The notes: generated by a model from the letters alone, not told the origin. DNA of 9,242 bases from Propionibacteriaceae bacterium (GCA_003153855.1 PMBM01000031.1:2559-11800); one strand, 5' to 3'; counted from the stretch's first letter, positions 1 through 6,584 are shown. Numbers and translations: made by a program.

Positions 1-74
1 GGGCGCATAGCTCAGTTGGTTAGAGCACTTCCCTTACAAGGAAGGGGTCGGGGGTTCGAGTCCCTCTGCGCCCA
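1..74 (+). tRNA. tRNA-Val (anticodon UAC)
   Basis: A full cloverleaf is visible. The acceptor stem pairs 1-7 with 67-73, the D stem pairs 10-13 with 23-26, the anticodon stem pairs 28-32 with 40-44, and the T stem pairs 50-54 with 62-66 with one G-U. The seven-base anticodon loop 33-39 places TAC at 35-37, which reads GUA valine codons. Position 74 is the discriminator A. The next bases are CCC, so the CCA tail is not encoded and must be added by the nucleotidyltransferase, as is usual in actinobacteria. The gene begins at the first base of the window, so its promoter is not visible. No T-tract terminator follows it. Confidence 0.96.
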
Positions 75-385
75 CCCGTCATGAACTGGCCTTTGGGCTA
101 GCAGCGCTCGGCGCGTTGGGGCTCGTCACGCTGCCACTCGGAGGGATGGCGAACCTGGCAGAATTGTCCGATACAGGTTCCGAGCGTACTGTCGAACTCA
201 GGGAGCCGTAGTTGCCTCCTCACGGCCCAGACCTTGCCGACACCCTCAGTGCCAGGCGAGAGGCCCCAGATGCCCACCGTGAAGAACTTCCCATTCACTG
301 TTCCTCCCCGTCGAGCGCGACCGCTGGCGACCCGTTCCTTCTCGCCTCCGGACGGTCGTGGCGTTCTCTGGATCGAGGAGGCGTG
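75..385. other. Gene-poor interval between tRNA-Val and the small orphan gene
   Basis: About 310 bases hold no coding region I can support. The content I can identify is a candidate promoter (164-192), an AGGGAG motif at 200-205 placed six bases before a TTG codon at 212, and a strong AGGAGG ribosome binding site at 376-381. The TTG at 212 is in frame with the downstream gene, so part of this interval could be an N-terminal extension of it. A 187-codon minus-strand frame (98-661) also crosses here, but it has no recognisable domain. No copy of the tRNA 3' end and no integrase fragment is seen. Confidence 0.5.
164..192 (+). promoter_or_regulatory. Candidate sigma-70-type promoter for the small orphan gene
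   Basis: TTGTCC (164-169) is separated by 17 bases from TACTGT (187-192). This fits the TTGACA / TAnnnT pattern of the principal actinobacterial sigma factor. Transcription would begin near 199. That would give either a leader of about 185 bases before the ATG at 386, or a very short one before the TTG at 212. This rests on pattern matching only. Confidence 0.4.
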
Positions 386-736
386 ATGAGCACCCCTCTG
401 TCTGGGATCGACCAGAAGCACCTCGTCGTGCTGCGTGTTCTCGATGCCCTGCTTCGCCTTCACGGGCGCACCACCAGATATCGAGACTGCGCGTACGTCG
501 ACGTCGTCATTCTGGGTCTGCCACTGCATCTGCTGATGTGCGACAACGTGATGTCCGAGGCTCGGATCGACCTGGCCGACGACGAAGCGCCGGCATTGCA
601 GGCGCTGCGCTGGCATCTTGGCCCCGACACCGAGATATCCACCATGCACCGCCGGGTGCACCGGTGGCTGGTCGATGGCCGTGAGGTGCTTCTCGACTCG
701 TTCAACGGCCGGCGCACCTGCCTCCGGGTCGCCTGA
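386..736 (+). CDS. Hypothetical protein, 116 aa, family not recognised
   Basis: I do not recognise this protein. It has 116 residues, cytoplasmic by appearance, with no signal peptide or clear membrane span. Residues 38-51 form a hydrophobic stretch rich in V, I and L, too short for a confident membrane helix. Cysteines are at 35, 52 and 112, and the second half is Arg/His-rich (86-98). The ATG at 386 is chosen because GAGGAGG (375-381) lies four bases upstream. Alternatives are the adjacent GTG at 383 and a TTG at 212 with its own AGGGAG, which would give 174 residues. Codons such as AGA, ATA, TAT and CGA are commoner than in neighbouring genes, hinting at acquired or decaying DNA. The gene stands alone between a tRNA and a convergent gene. 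Confidence 0.5.
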   Translation: MSTPLSGIDQKHLVVLRVLDALLRLHGRTTRYRDCAYVDVVILGLPLHLLMCDNVMSEARIDLADDEAPALQALRWHLGPDTEISTMHRRVHRWLVDGREVLLDSFNGRRTCLRVA

Positions 737-759
737 GCTGGACCTCCGCTGAGATCCGA

Positions 760-773
760 GGGCCCAGGGGCCC
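760..773. terminator. GC-rich hairpin downstream of the orphan gene
   Basis: GGGCC at 760-764 can pair with GGCCC at 769-773 around a four-base loop, 24 bases after the orphan gene's stop. No T-tract follows, so termination is only a possibility. Confidence 0.25.
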
Positions 774-822
774 CGAAGCCAGGGGAGTGCTGACCTATCT
801 CGGCTGTGCCGATGGCTAACCG

Positions 823-838
823 GAGCCGGCGTCGGCTC
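823..838. terminator. Hairpin between convergent genes, possible terminator
   Basis: GAGCCG (823-828) pairs perfectly with CGGCTC (833-838) around a four-base loop. On the minus strand the hairpin lies nine bases after the stop codon of the AhpD-like gene, where a terminator is expected. There is no T-tract on either strand, as is common for actinobacterial terminators, so the role is inferred from position. Confidence 0.35.
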
Positions 839-847
839 ACGGCTGGA

Positions 848-1447
848 TCAGCCGACCGTGGGTTCTCCCAGGGACAGCATGAGGCGGTTCGCCCAGTTGA
901 AGAACGCTCCGGAGTAGACCACGTCGAGGACGGCGACGTCGTCGAGGCCCGCGGCGCGGAGGGCGACCACGTGCTCGGCCCCGAACCGTACGGGCGTTGC
1001 CGTCAGCGCCACCACGGCATCCCGTACCGCGTTCCACGTCTCGTCGCCAAGGTCGGCGGCGACCCCGTCGTCGAGCAGCCGCTGGACATCGTCACTGCGC
1101 TTCGAGAAGTGGGTGGCAAAGGCGGAATGTACCGACGCGCAGTACACGCAGCCGTTCGACCGGGACGCCACCGCGGCGCCGAGCTCGCGTTCGGCCCGCC
1201 CGAGGCCGTCGGCGGTGTTGTAGAAGATGTCCAGGTCGGTCCTGGTGCGGGCGCCGAGCACCTCGGGGTCGCGGGCCAGCAGGCGGAAGTACGGGTTCTT
1301 GGCGCGAGGCCGCTGCACGAGCCCCTCGTAGTGGCGCTCCGTCAGGTCGAGCTCGTCGAGAGGCTCCACCCACGGCACCCAGCCGAGGGACTCCTGGGTG
1401 AAGCGGGGCGGCGGGGTGACCTCGGTGGCGGTTGTCAGCGTGGACAT
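848..1447 (-). CDS. AhpD-like alkylhydroperoxidase domain protein (Avi_7169-type)
   Basis: This 199-residue protein carries an AhpD/carboxymuconolactone-decarboxylase fold. The catalytic signature is C100-V-Y-C103 followed by H107, with acidic residues E86 and E88 on the preceding helix, as in the proton-relay arrangement of AhpD. The N-terminal lead (about 1-80, with WVPWVEPLDELDLTERHY) and the overall length match the peroxidase-related Avi_7169 family as I recall it (TIGR04030). The family is expected to reduce hydroperoxides, or to act on a small organic substrate, using the cysteine pair. The substrate is unknown. The start at 1447 is supported by AAGGGAG six bases upstream. Its ATG shares one base with the stop of the upstream CMD gene (TGATG), so translation is probably coupled. 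A longer frame continues upstream to 2107, but that part is a shadow of the CMD gene. Confidence 0.85.
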   Translation of the reverse strand: MSTLTTATEVTPPPRFTQESLGWVPWVEPLDELDLTERHYEGLVQRPRAKNPYFRLLARDPEVLGARTRTDLDIFYNTADGLGRAERELGAAVASRSNGCVYCASVHSAFATHFSKRSDDVQRLLDDGVAADLGDETWNAVRDAVVALTATPVRFGAEHVVALRAAGLDDVAVLDVVYSGAFFNWANRLMLSLGEPTVG

Positions 1448-2031
1448 CAGCGGCTCCCTTCGGCTGCAAGGACGGTCAGTCCGGCGACGACCCGCACCTG
1501 GAAGGCGAGGAAGCTCACGAGCTGGGACAGCGTGACGATGCCGTCGGCGGACCAGCCCGCGTCGACGAGGGGTTGCAGGCGATCTCGGGCCGAGTCCCGC
1601 GGATGGAGCGCGAGCATGTGGGCGTGCAGCAGAGCCGCGACCAGCCGGACGCCGAGCGCATCCGCGAGCTGCGGCGTGAGGAACAGCTCCGGCCCGGGCT
1701 GGGACTCCGACGCGAGGTCGCCGTGGAAAGCTCCGTACGGACCCGCGCCACGGCCCAGCTCGACAGCGTCGGTGACCGCGGCAGCGATCGCCGGGTCCAC
1801 GTCGGCCAGGAGCCGTCCGTAGTACTGCTCGGCCGAGGGAACGTCGAACAGGGCGGCAACGAAAGCAGCCACCGCCTGGCGCTCCACCGGAGACATGGCC
1901 GAGTCGTCGACGGGGGAGAACAGTGCGTCGTACGTTGCCTGTGCCTGTTCCCGGGCTTCCAGCCGGTGCGATCGCAGCTCGTCGAGGCGCGATCCGGCGT
2001 CGATGCCGGACAACGTGTCGATGACGTCCAT
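1447..2031 (-). CDS. CMD domain protein, cysteine-less (Avi_7170-type)
   Basis: This 194-residue protein resembles the CMD-domain Avi_7170 family (TIGR04029, from memory), which pairs with the Avi_7169 peroxidase family. The N-terminus MDVIDTLSGI with a following Arg-rich helix is typical. The CMD-like helices lie at about 122-190. The protein contains no cysteine at all. Where the CxxCxxxH motif would fall, the sequence reads LLHAHMLALH (134-143), leaving H136 and H143 but no redox pair. It therefore cannot run the AhpD cysteine reaction alone. A structural partner, or a histidine-based non-redox activity, is more likely. ATG at 2031 is chosen because AAGGAG precedes it by four bases. The 52 residues of in-frame extension upstream look non-coding. 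It is first in a two-gene leftward operon, divergent from the flavoprotein gene. Confidence 0.82.
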   Translation of the reverse strand: MDVIDTLSGIDAGSRLDELRSHRLEAREQAQATYDALFSPVDDSAMSPVERQAVAAFVAALFDVPSAEQYYGRLLADVDPAIAAAVTDAVELGRGAGPYGAFHGDLASESQPGPELFLTPQLADALGVRLVAALLHAHMLALHPRDSARDRLQPLVDAGWSADGIVTLSQLVSFLAFQVRVVAGLTVLAAEGSR

Positions 2032-2156
2032 GGGGCTCCTTGATGATCGATTCGGCGGGTGAAGTGCGACCGTACCCGGTGGTCCGCGCGCTCGCCGAGG
2101 AGCCCACGAAGCGGACGCGGTGCGGTGACGACGGCCTGACCCGCTAGAAACTTCAA
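2032..2156. promoter_or_regulatory. Divergent intergenic region of the redox module
   Basis: These 125 bases must carry promoters for both operons. Leftward, the ribosome binding site AAGGAG is clear, and a TACGGT box (minus strand, plus positions 2069-2074) could be a -10 element, though its -35 is poor. Rightward, no Shine-Dalgarno precedes the GTG at 2157, and TAGAAA (2145-2150) lies exactly at -12 to -7 relative to that codon, compatible with a leaderless transcript. Its last base departs from the conserved T, and the -35 region is weak. Confidence 0.45.
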
Positions 2157-2158
2157 GT
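2150..2158. repeat. Short palindrome ACTTcAAGT over the flavoprotein start
   Basis: Four-base arms around a central C at 2154 overlap the first two bases of the GTG start codon and abut the TAGAAA box. The symmetry does not extend further outward. It could be half of a regulator site, but arms this short also arise by chance. Confidence 0.2.
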
Positions 2159-4073
2159 GAACAACTCCGCCACGCACACGCCATCACTGGTCGTGGTGGG
2201 CCTCGGCCCCCGCGGCGTGATCTGCATCGAGCGCCTCGGCGCGCTCCTGCCGGGCAGCGGTGTCGAGTGTTGCGAGCTGCACCTCGTCGAGGAGTACCAA
2301 CCCGGCGCCGGCAAGGTCTGGGCCACCGACCAGCCGCGCGAGCTGTGCATGAACACGCTTGCCGGCGCGGTGACCCTCTTCACGGACGAGTCGTACACAG
2401 GCCCCGGACCGATCCTCCCCGGCCCGACGCAGTACGAGTGGTGCCTCGCCGTGCGCGAGCACCTGGCCGGTGGTGCGTGGAGCCTGGACACACCGCTGCG
2501 CGACGCCGTGCGACAGGGTGGGTACGAGGCGGAGCTGGCGGTCGTACGGCCCGAGTCGCACCCGAGCCGTGCGCTGTACGGGGAGTACCTGGTCTGGTGC
2601 TACGAGCGGGCGTTGAGCCGGCTTCCGGCGACTGTGTCCGTGTACGTGCATGACGCGCGCGCCACCGCGATCGACGACGACGACGGCCGTACGGTCGTGG
2701 CGTTGTCGACGGGGGAGCGTCTCGTCGCCGACTCGGTGATCCTCGCGACCGGCTGGCTCGACGTGGGTCCGAACGCCGCCGACGCCGCCCTCGCGGAGGC
2801 TGTCGCGACCGCGGGGCTGACCTGGGTGGCGCCCGACAGTCCGATCCTGCAGGACCTCTCCGACGTACCCGCTGGGGAGCCCGTCATCGCTCGTGGCCTC
2901 GGGATGGGCTTCTTCGACACCATGGCCCTCCTGACTCTTCACCGGGGCGGCCGGTTCGTACCCTCCAGCGAGCCCGGCGGTCTCACGTACCAGCCGTCGG
3001 GTCAGGAGCCCGTCCTGTACGTGGGGTCGCGCCGCGGCGTGCCCTTCCGTGCGAAGTCGCTGTATGGGGGGCTGCCTCCTGCCGCGGCGTTGGAGCACCT
3101 GCGCGGCCGTGACTGGTCGACGGTCCCGAGGCCGATCGACTACGACCGTGAGGTGTGGCCGCTGGTCGTCCGGGACGCGTACACCGCGTACTACCGCACC
3201 TTGTGCGAGGAGTTGCCGGGGGTGTTCCACGTCGGGCTCACGCCCGTCCTGGCGGCCATCGCCGCGGCGACACCCGACTCGATCGACGACTCCGTCGCGC
3301 CGTACGTGGATCCCGACTACCGGTTCGACCTCACCGCCCTGGCGCATCCGGCGTCGAGCTCGTACGACTCGCCTCAGGCGTTCGACGCGTTCGTCGCCAT
3401 GTACCTGGCCGACGATCTCTACGAGGCGGAGCAGGGCGTGCACTCGGCGCTCAAGGCCGGTCTGTGGTCGATCAGCGTCTCGAGGAAGTTCGCCATCCAG
3501 CTGCTGACGTTCGGAGAGACGGACGCGGTCTCGCACGACGTCGGTCTGGGCTCCCTGCTCGCGTTCGGCGGCATGGTCGGCAGCGGGCCGCCCGCGTTCC
3601 GTAACCGGCAGCTCCTGGCGCTGGCTCGCGCCGGGCTCGTGCACTTCGTCGGACCATCGATGACAGTGGGAGTGAGGGGCGACAGCTTCGAGGCCTGCTC
3701 GCCGGCCGTCGATGGCTCCACGGTCAGGGCACGGGTGCTCGTCGACGCCTGGATGCGGAACCACGACCTCGCCCGGACCGAGGACGACCTCACCGCATCC
3801 CTCGTACAGGCGGGTCGGGCGCGTCCGTACATGCGCGTCGGGCCGGACGGTACGCCCCGTGCGAGCGCCTCACCGGACATCGACCCGGTCACGAGCCGGC
3901 TCGTACGGGCGGACGGCACACTCGACGTCGTCCATCTCGTCGGGATCCCGGTCGATGACGCACGCGGCGACGGGGTGATCTCGCCGATGCCTCGTACGAA
4001 CCCGACGATGCTGCTGGACACCTCGCACGCCACGGCCAGCGCGATCGGCCTGCTCCAGGAGGCGTTGCGATGA
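2157..4073 (+). CDS. FAD/NAD(P)-binding protein (YdhS-like)
   Basis: This is a 638-residue cytoplasmic flavoprotein. An N-terminal Rossmann motif GLGPRG (15-20) follows the first beta strand. The acidic pair E45-E46 ends the second strand and is placed to bind the ribose of FAD. LATGW (196-200) is the second dinucleotide-binding signature. GLGMGFFD (247-254) looks like another Rossmann turn. The C-terminal VHLVGIPVDD segment and following helix (592-638) close the FAD site. This layout fits the FAD-NAD(P)-binding family of E. coli YdhS (PF13454-type). No substrate has been settled for such proteins, to my knowledge. GTG at 2157 is the only start compatible with the Rossmann fold, because a stop codon (2145-2147) lies just upstream. 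No Shine-Dalgarno is visible. The stop overlaps the SDR start as ATGA, so the two products are likely made together. Confidence 0.82.
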   Translation: MNNSATHTPSLVVVGLGPRGVICIERLGALLPGSGVECCELHLVEEYQPGAGKVWATDQPRELCMNTLAGAVTLFTDESYTGPGPILPGPTQYEWCLAVREHLAGGAWSLDTPLRDAVRQGGYEAELAVVRPESHPSRALYGEYLVWCYERALSRLPATVSVYVHDARATAIDDDDGRTVVALSTGERLVADSVILATGWLDVGPNAADAALAEAVATAGLTWVAPDSPILQDLSDVPAGEPVIARGLGMGFFDTMALLTLHRGGRFVPSSEPGGLTYQPSGQEPVLYVGSRRGVPFRAKSLYGGLPPAAALEHLRGRDWSTVPRPIDYDREVWPLVVRDAYTAYYRTLCEELPGVFHVGLTPVLAAIAAATPDSIDDSVAPYVDPDYRFDLTALAHPASSSYDSPQAFDAFVAMYLADDLYEAEQGVHSALKAGLWSISVSRKFAIQLLTFGETDAVSHDVGLGSLLAFGGMVGSGPPAFRNRQLLALARAGLVHFVGPSMTVGVRGDSFEACSPAVDGSTVRARVLVDAWMRNHDLARTEDDLTASLVQAGRARPYMRVGPDGTPRASASPDIDPVTSRLVRADGTLDVVHLVGIPVDDARGDGVISPMPRTNPTMLLDTSHATASAIGLLQEALR

Positions 4074-4750
4074 GGCGGGTGCTCGTCACGGGCGCGGCCG
4101 GTGGCATGGGCGCGGCGATCGTGGCCGACCTTGCCCGGGATCGCGAGGTCGTCGCGACTGCCCGCAACCCGGACCGGCTCGCGGCGCTGACGTCGGCCAC
4201 GGGGGCGACCGGATGGCTGGGAGACCTCACCGACCACGCGTGGCTCGCCGCTCAAGTCGCCACCCTGGACCGCCTCGACGAGCTCGTCCACGTGGCGGCC
4301 GTGGGGGACCACATCCCCCCGGCCGTCGCCACCGCCGACGACTTCCGAGCGCAGCTCGAGGTCAACCTCATCGCCCCGGCCGAGCTCACGCGTCTGTGCC
4401 TGTCCTTGCTGCGTGCCTCGCGGGGAACCGTCATCTTCATCGGGTCGGGCGCCTCCACGCGTCCGGTACCGGGGAGTGCCGTGTACCCGGCGACCAAGCA
4501 CGCGCTCAAGGCGTACGCGGACGTGCTGCGGCTCGACGAGTCCCGCAACGGGGTTCGGGTCTCGACCGTCGCTCCGGGCCCGACGGCCACGGCGATGTAC
4601 GAGAGGTTGCAGGTGGACGCAGGCCGACCGTACGAGCCGGAGCGGCTCATCGATCCCGCCTCGGTGGCCCGTGCCGTGCGGTTCGTCCTCGACGCGTCCG
4701 ACGACGTCCACCTCACCGACGTGGCCGTACGCCCGCGTCAGGAGCTCTAG
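4070..4750 (+). CDS. Short-chain dehydrogenase/reductase (SDR)
   Basis: This 226-residue classical SDR should carry out NAD(P)-dependent oxidation or reduction of a hydroxyl or carbonyl group. The cofactor motif TGAAGGMG is at 7-14 and D52 follows a conserved glycine (GDLT). The usual NNAG is replaced by HVAAVG (74-79). N99 is the helix-4 asparagine. S126 or S129 supplies the catalytic serine, and Y139-P-A-T-K143 is the catalytic YxxxK. PG at 169-170 follows. The length is slightly below the usual 240-260. A31 and R32 follow the second strand, which may favour NADP, though this is weak. It is translationally coupled to the flavoprotein gene by ATGA. Its stop TAG overlaps the stop of the opposing acetyltransferase gene, leaving no space for a terminator. 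Confidence 0.9.
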   Translation: MRRVLVTGAAGGMGAAIVADLARDREVVATARNPDRLAALTSATGATGWLGDLTDHAWLAAQVATLDRLDELVHVAAVGDHIPPAVATADDFRAQLEVNLIAPAELTRLCLSLLRASRGTVIFIGSGASTRPVPGSAVYPATKHALKAYADVLRLDESRNGVRVSTVAPGPTATAMYERLQVDAGRPYEPERLIDPASVARAVRFVLDASDDVHLTDVAVRPRQEL

Positions 4751-5268
4751 ACGTCCTCGGTGGTCCGCTGGAACAGCAGATGGTCCTGCCAGCGGCCGGC
4801 GATCGAGAGGTAGCGCGGCGCGTAGCCGAACTGTACGAAGCCGTTGTGCTCCAGGACTGCCTGAGAGCGGACGTTCTCCCGGACTGTGCCCGCTTCGAGG
4901 CGGTGAAGCCCTTCGAGCTGGAACCCGACCGTGACCATCTCCGCAACCGCCTTCGTCGCGAGCCCACGCCCGCCGGCCTCCTGCGCCAGCCAGTATCCGA
5001 CGCTCGCAGACTCGAAGGCGCCCCGAACGACGTTGTTGAGGTTGATCCTGCCCACGACGGCGCCTGCCTCGTCGAGGACGACGCGCGGCACCTGCGTCCC
5101 CTCCTCGTACCGCTCCAACGCCTCCGCGATGACGGCAACCTGGCCCTGAAAGGTGAAGTAGCTGTCCGGGCGTACCGGCTCCCACGGTGCCAGGAAGTCC
5201 CGGTTGCGGACGACGAGGTCCGTCAGTACGGCCGCATCCTCAAGGTCGACGAGTCGCGTCGTGGTCAT
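4747..5268 (-). CDS. GNAT acetyltransferase, RimJ-like
   Basis: This 173-residue GNAT protein resembles RimJ/RimL-type N-acetyltransferases, which move an acetyl group from acetyl-CoA to an N-terminal amine, classically of ribosomal proteins. The N-terminal region TRLV...[11 protein letters not shown] (4-31) is characteristic. The acetyl-CoA pyrophosphate loop [11 protein letters not shown] lies at 97-107. The segment [14 protein letters not shown] (131-144) is the usual motif B with its Asn and the conserved NGF turn. The true target is not evident. The ATG at 5268 fits the family N-terminus, but no Shine-Dalgarno precedes it, so expression may be leaderless or weak. The gene is divergent from prfB by 89 bases and convergent with the SDR, sharing CTAG (4747-4750) where the two stop codons overlap. 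Confidence 0.88.
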   Translation of the reverse strand: MTTTRLVDLEDAAVLTDLVVRNRDFLAPWEPVRPDSYFTFQGQVAVIAEALERYEEGTQVPRVVLDEAGAVVGRINLNNVVRGAFESASVGYWLAQEAGGRGLATKAVAEMVTVGFQLEGLHRLEAGTVRENVRSQAVLEHNGFVQFGYAPRYLSIAGRWQDHLLFQRTTEDV

Positions 5269-5343
5269 CGCAGCATCGTGCCACAGCCGGGTCGGGACGC
5301 CTCGGGCACCTCGGCGACGTACGGCGGCCGGCTCGCGGCCCGG

Positions 5344-5349
5344 TACAGT
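5344..5349 (+). promoter_or_regulatory. Candidate -10 box for a leaderless prfB transcript
   Basis: TACAGT fits TAnnnT and lies eight bases before the GTG start of prfB. No Shine-Dalgarno is found upstream of that GTG. A start of transcription at or near the GTG would explain both facts. No convincing -35 hexamer is seen at the expected distance (near 5321-5326). Confidence 0.4.
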
Positions 5350-5357
5350 CTCTGGGC

Positions 5358-6464
5358 GTGGGACAGATTGACGATATCCGCGCCGAGCTCGGCGCCCTCG
5401 ACCGGACTCTTGCTTCGATCGAGGCCGTCCTCGACCTCCCGGCGAAGCGGGTGACCATCGCAGACCTCGAGGAGCAGGCCGCAGCGCCAGACCTGTGGAC
5501 CGACCAGGAGCACGCCCAGAAGGTGACGTCGCGGCTCTCGCGGCTCAAGGCTGAGGTCGAGCGCCTCATGAGCATCCGGGTCCGCCTCGACGACCTCGGC
5601 GTCCTCGTCGACCTGGCCGAGGAGGAGTCCGACCCCGGGACCGTCGACGAGGTACGCCGCGAGGTGAACCGCATCCAGCCCGAGATCCAGGCGCTGGAGG
5701 TTCGCACGCTGCTCTCGGGCGAGTACGACGAGCGCGACGCCCTCATCACCATCCGCTCCGAGGCCGGGGGAGTCGACGCCGCGGACTTCGCCGAGATGCT
5801 GTTCCGCATGTACACGCGCTGGGCCGACCGCCACGGCTACCCGGTGGATGTCTACGACACGTCGTACGCCGAAGAGGCGGGCCTGAAGTCGGCGACGTTC
5901 TCCATCAAGGCGCCCTTCGCGTACGGGACGTTGTCGGTCGAGCAGGGCACCCACCGGCTCGTCCGGATCTCGCCCTTCGACAACCAGGGCCGTCGCCAGA
6001 CGTCGTTCGCGGGAGTCGAGGTGCTGCCGGTGACCGAAGAGGCCGACCACATCGACATCCCCGAGGCTGACATCCGGGTCGACGTCTTCCGCTCGTCGGG
6101 ACCGGGCGGGCAGTCCGTCAACACCACGGACTCCGCCGTCCGCATCACGCACCTTCCGACCGGCATCGTCGTGAGCTGTCAGAACGAGAAGTCCCAGCTG
6201 CAGAACAAGGCTGCGGCGCTGCGGGTGCTGCAGTCACGCCTGCTCGAGAAGGCCCGTGCCGATCGAGCGGCGCAGCTGAACACGCTCAAGAGCGACGCCG
6301 GCAACTCCTGGGGCTCCCAGATGCGCAGCTACGTGCTGCATCCGTACCAGATGGTCAAGGACCTCCGTACCGAGCACGAGGTGGGCAACCCCGACGCGGT
6401 GTTCGACGGAGACATCGACGGCTTCATCGACGCCGGCGTGCGCTGGCGCAAGCAGCAGGGCTAG
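5358..6464 (+). CDS. prfB: Peptide chain release factor 2
   Basis: This 368-residue class I release factor recognises UGA and UAA stop codons in the ribosomal A site and triggers peptide release. The codon-recognition tripeptide SPF is at 205-207, and the peptidyl-transferase GGQ is at 250-252, the same numbers as in E. coli RF2, which supports the start chosen. An N-terminal helical domain spans about 1-110. The C-terminus ends in the usual conserved [14 protein letters not shown] tract. The whole protein is read in one frame: there is no early UGA with a CUUUGAC-type slippery site, so the autoregulatory frameshift of many bacteria is absent, as known for actinobacteria. GTG at 5358 is preferred over the longer in-frame extension to 5187, which overlaps the divergent acetyltransferase gene. 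It lies upstream of ftsEX in the order common to actinobacteria. Confidence 0.97.
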   Translation: MGQIDDIRAELGALDRTLASIEAVLDLPAKRVTIADLEEQAAAPDLWTDQEHAQKVTSRLSRLKAEVERLMSIRVRLDDLGVLVDLAEEESDPGTVDEVRREVNRIQPEIQALEVRTLLSGEYDERDALITIRSEAGGVDAADFAEMLFRMYTRWADRHGYPVDVYDTSYAEEAGLKSATFSIKAPFAYGTLSVEQGTHRLVRISPFDNQGRRQTSFAGVEVLPVTEEADHIDIPEADIRVDVFRSSGPGGQSVNTTDSAVRITHLPTGIVVSCQNEKSQLQNKAAALRVLQSRLLEKARADRAAQLNTLKSDAGNSWGSQMRSYVLHPYQMVKDLRTEHEVGNPDAVFDGDIDGFIDAGVRWRKQQG

Positions 6465-6470
6465 CGGGAC

Positions 6471-6487
6471 ACGCCCCACGAGGGCGT
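6471..6487 (+). terminator. Hairpin just after prfB, possible terminator
   Basis: ACGCCC (6471-6476) pairs with GGGCGT (6482-6487) around a five-base loop, six bases after the prfB stop. Only two T residues end the hairpin, so it lacks a proper U-tract. Together with a candidate promoter downstream it suggests that ftsE can be transcribed separately from prfB. Confidence 0.4.
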
Positions 6488-6529
6488 TCAGCGGGCTCAC
6501 AGGCTTGCCTTCGGCGCGCGCGTCGAGTC

Positions 6530-6557
6530 GTGACCTCGGCTGCGGGGCGCTTACACT
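6530..6557 (+). promoter_or_regulatory. Candidate promoter of the ftsEX operon
   Basis: GTGACC (6530-6535), 16 bases, then TACACT (6552-6557). Each hexamer matches four of six consensus positions of the principal sigma factor. Transcription would begin near 6564, giving a leader of about 58 bases that contains the palindrome at 6571-6584. This is a pattern-based call. Confidence 0.45.
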
Positions 6558-6570
6558 CGGTCGAGGCCGG

Positions 6571-6584
6571 CTGAGAAATCTCAG
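6571..6584. repeat. Palindrome CTGAGA-AA-TCTCAG in the ftsE leader
   Basis: Perfect six-base arms surround a two-base centre, a few bases past the predicted transcription start of ftsE. As DNA it is a candidate operator for a dimeric regulator. As RNA it could form a five-pair stem with a four-base loop. The symmetry is directly visible. A function is inferred only from position. Confidence 0.4.

Noticed and set aside
1..385. An integration site (attL/attR) at the tRNA-Val 3' end.
   Set aside because: No second copy of the tRNA 3' end and no integrase or excisionase was seen in the window. tRNA adjacency alone is not enough.
98..661. A 187-codon minus-strand frame over the orphan gene region.
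   Set aside because: No recognisable domain. The plus-strand frame has a strong ribosome binding site and a promoter candidate. It is kept only as an alternative.
806..1822. A 338-codon plus-strand frame opposite the AhpD/CMD pair.
   Set aside because: Low-complexity translation without motifs. The minus-strand genes carry clear family signatures, coupled starts and ribosome binding sites.
848..2107. A 419-codon minus-strand frame that could be read as a fusion including the AhpD-like protein.
   Set aside because: Its first 220 codons are out of frame over the CMD gene and Arg/Pro-rich like a shadow frame. The real gene starts at ATG 1447 with its own ribosome binding site.
3419..5185. A 588-codon minus-strand frame, and a 526-codon one at 2184-3764.
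   Set aside because: These are antisense to recognisable flavoprotein and SDR genes, have Arg/Gly/His-rich composition and no domain. They are expected by-products of high GC.
5187..5357. A longer N-terminus for RF2 from an upstream ATG.
   Set aside because: It would overlap the divergent acetyltransferase gene. Starting at GTG 5358 places SPF and GGQ at exactly the E. coli RF2 positions.
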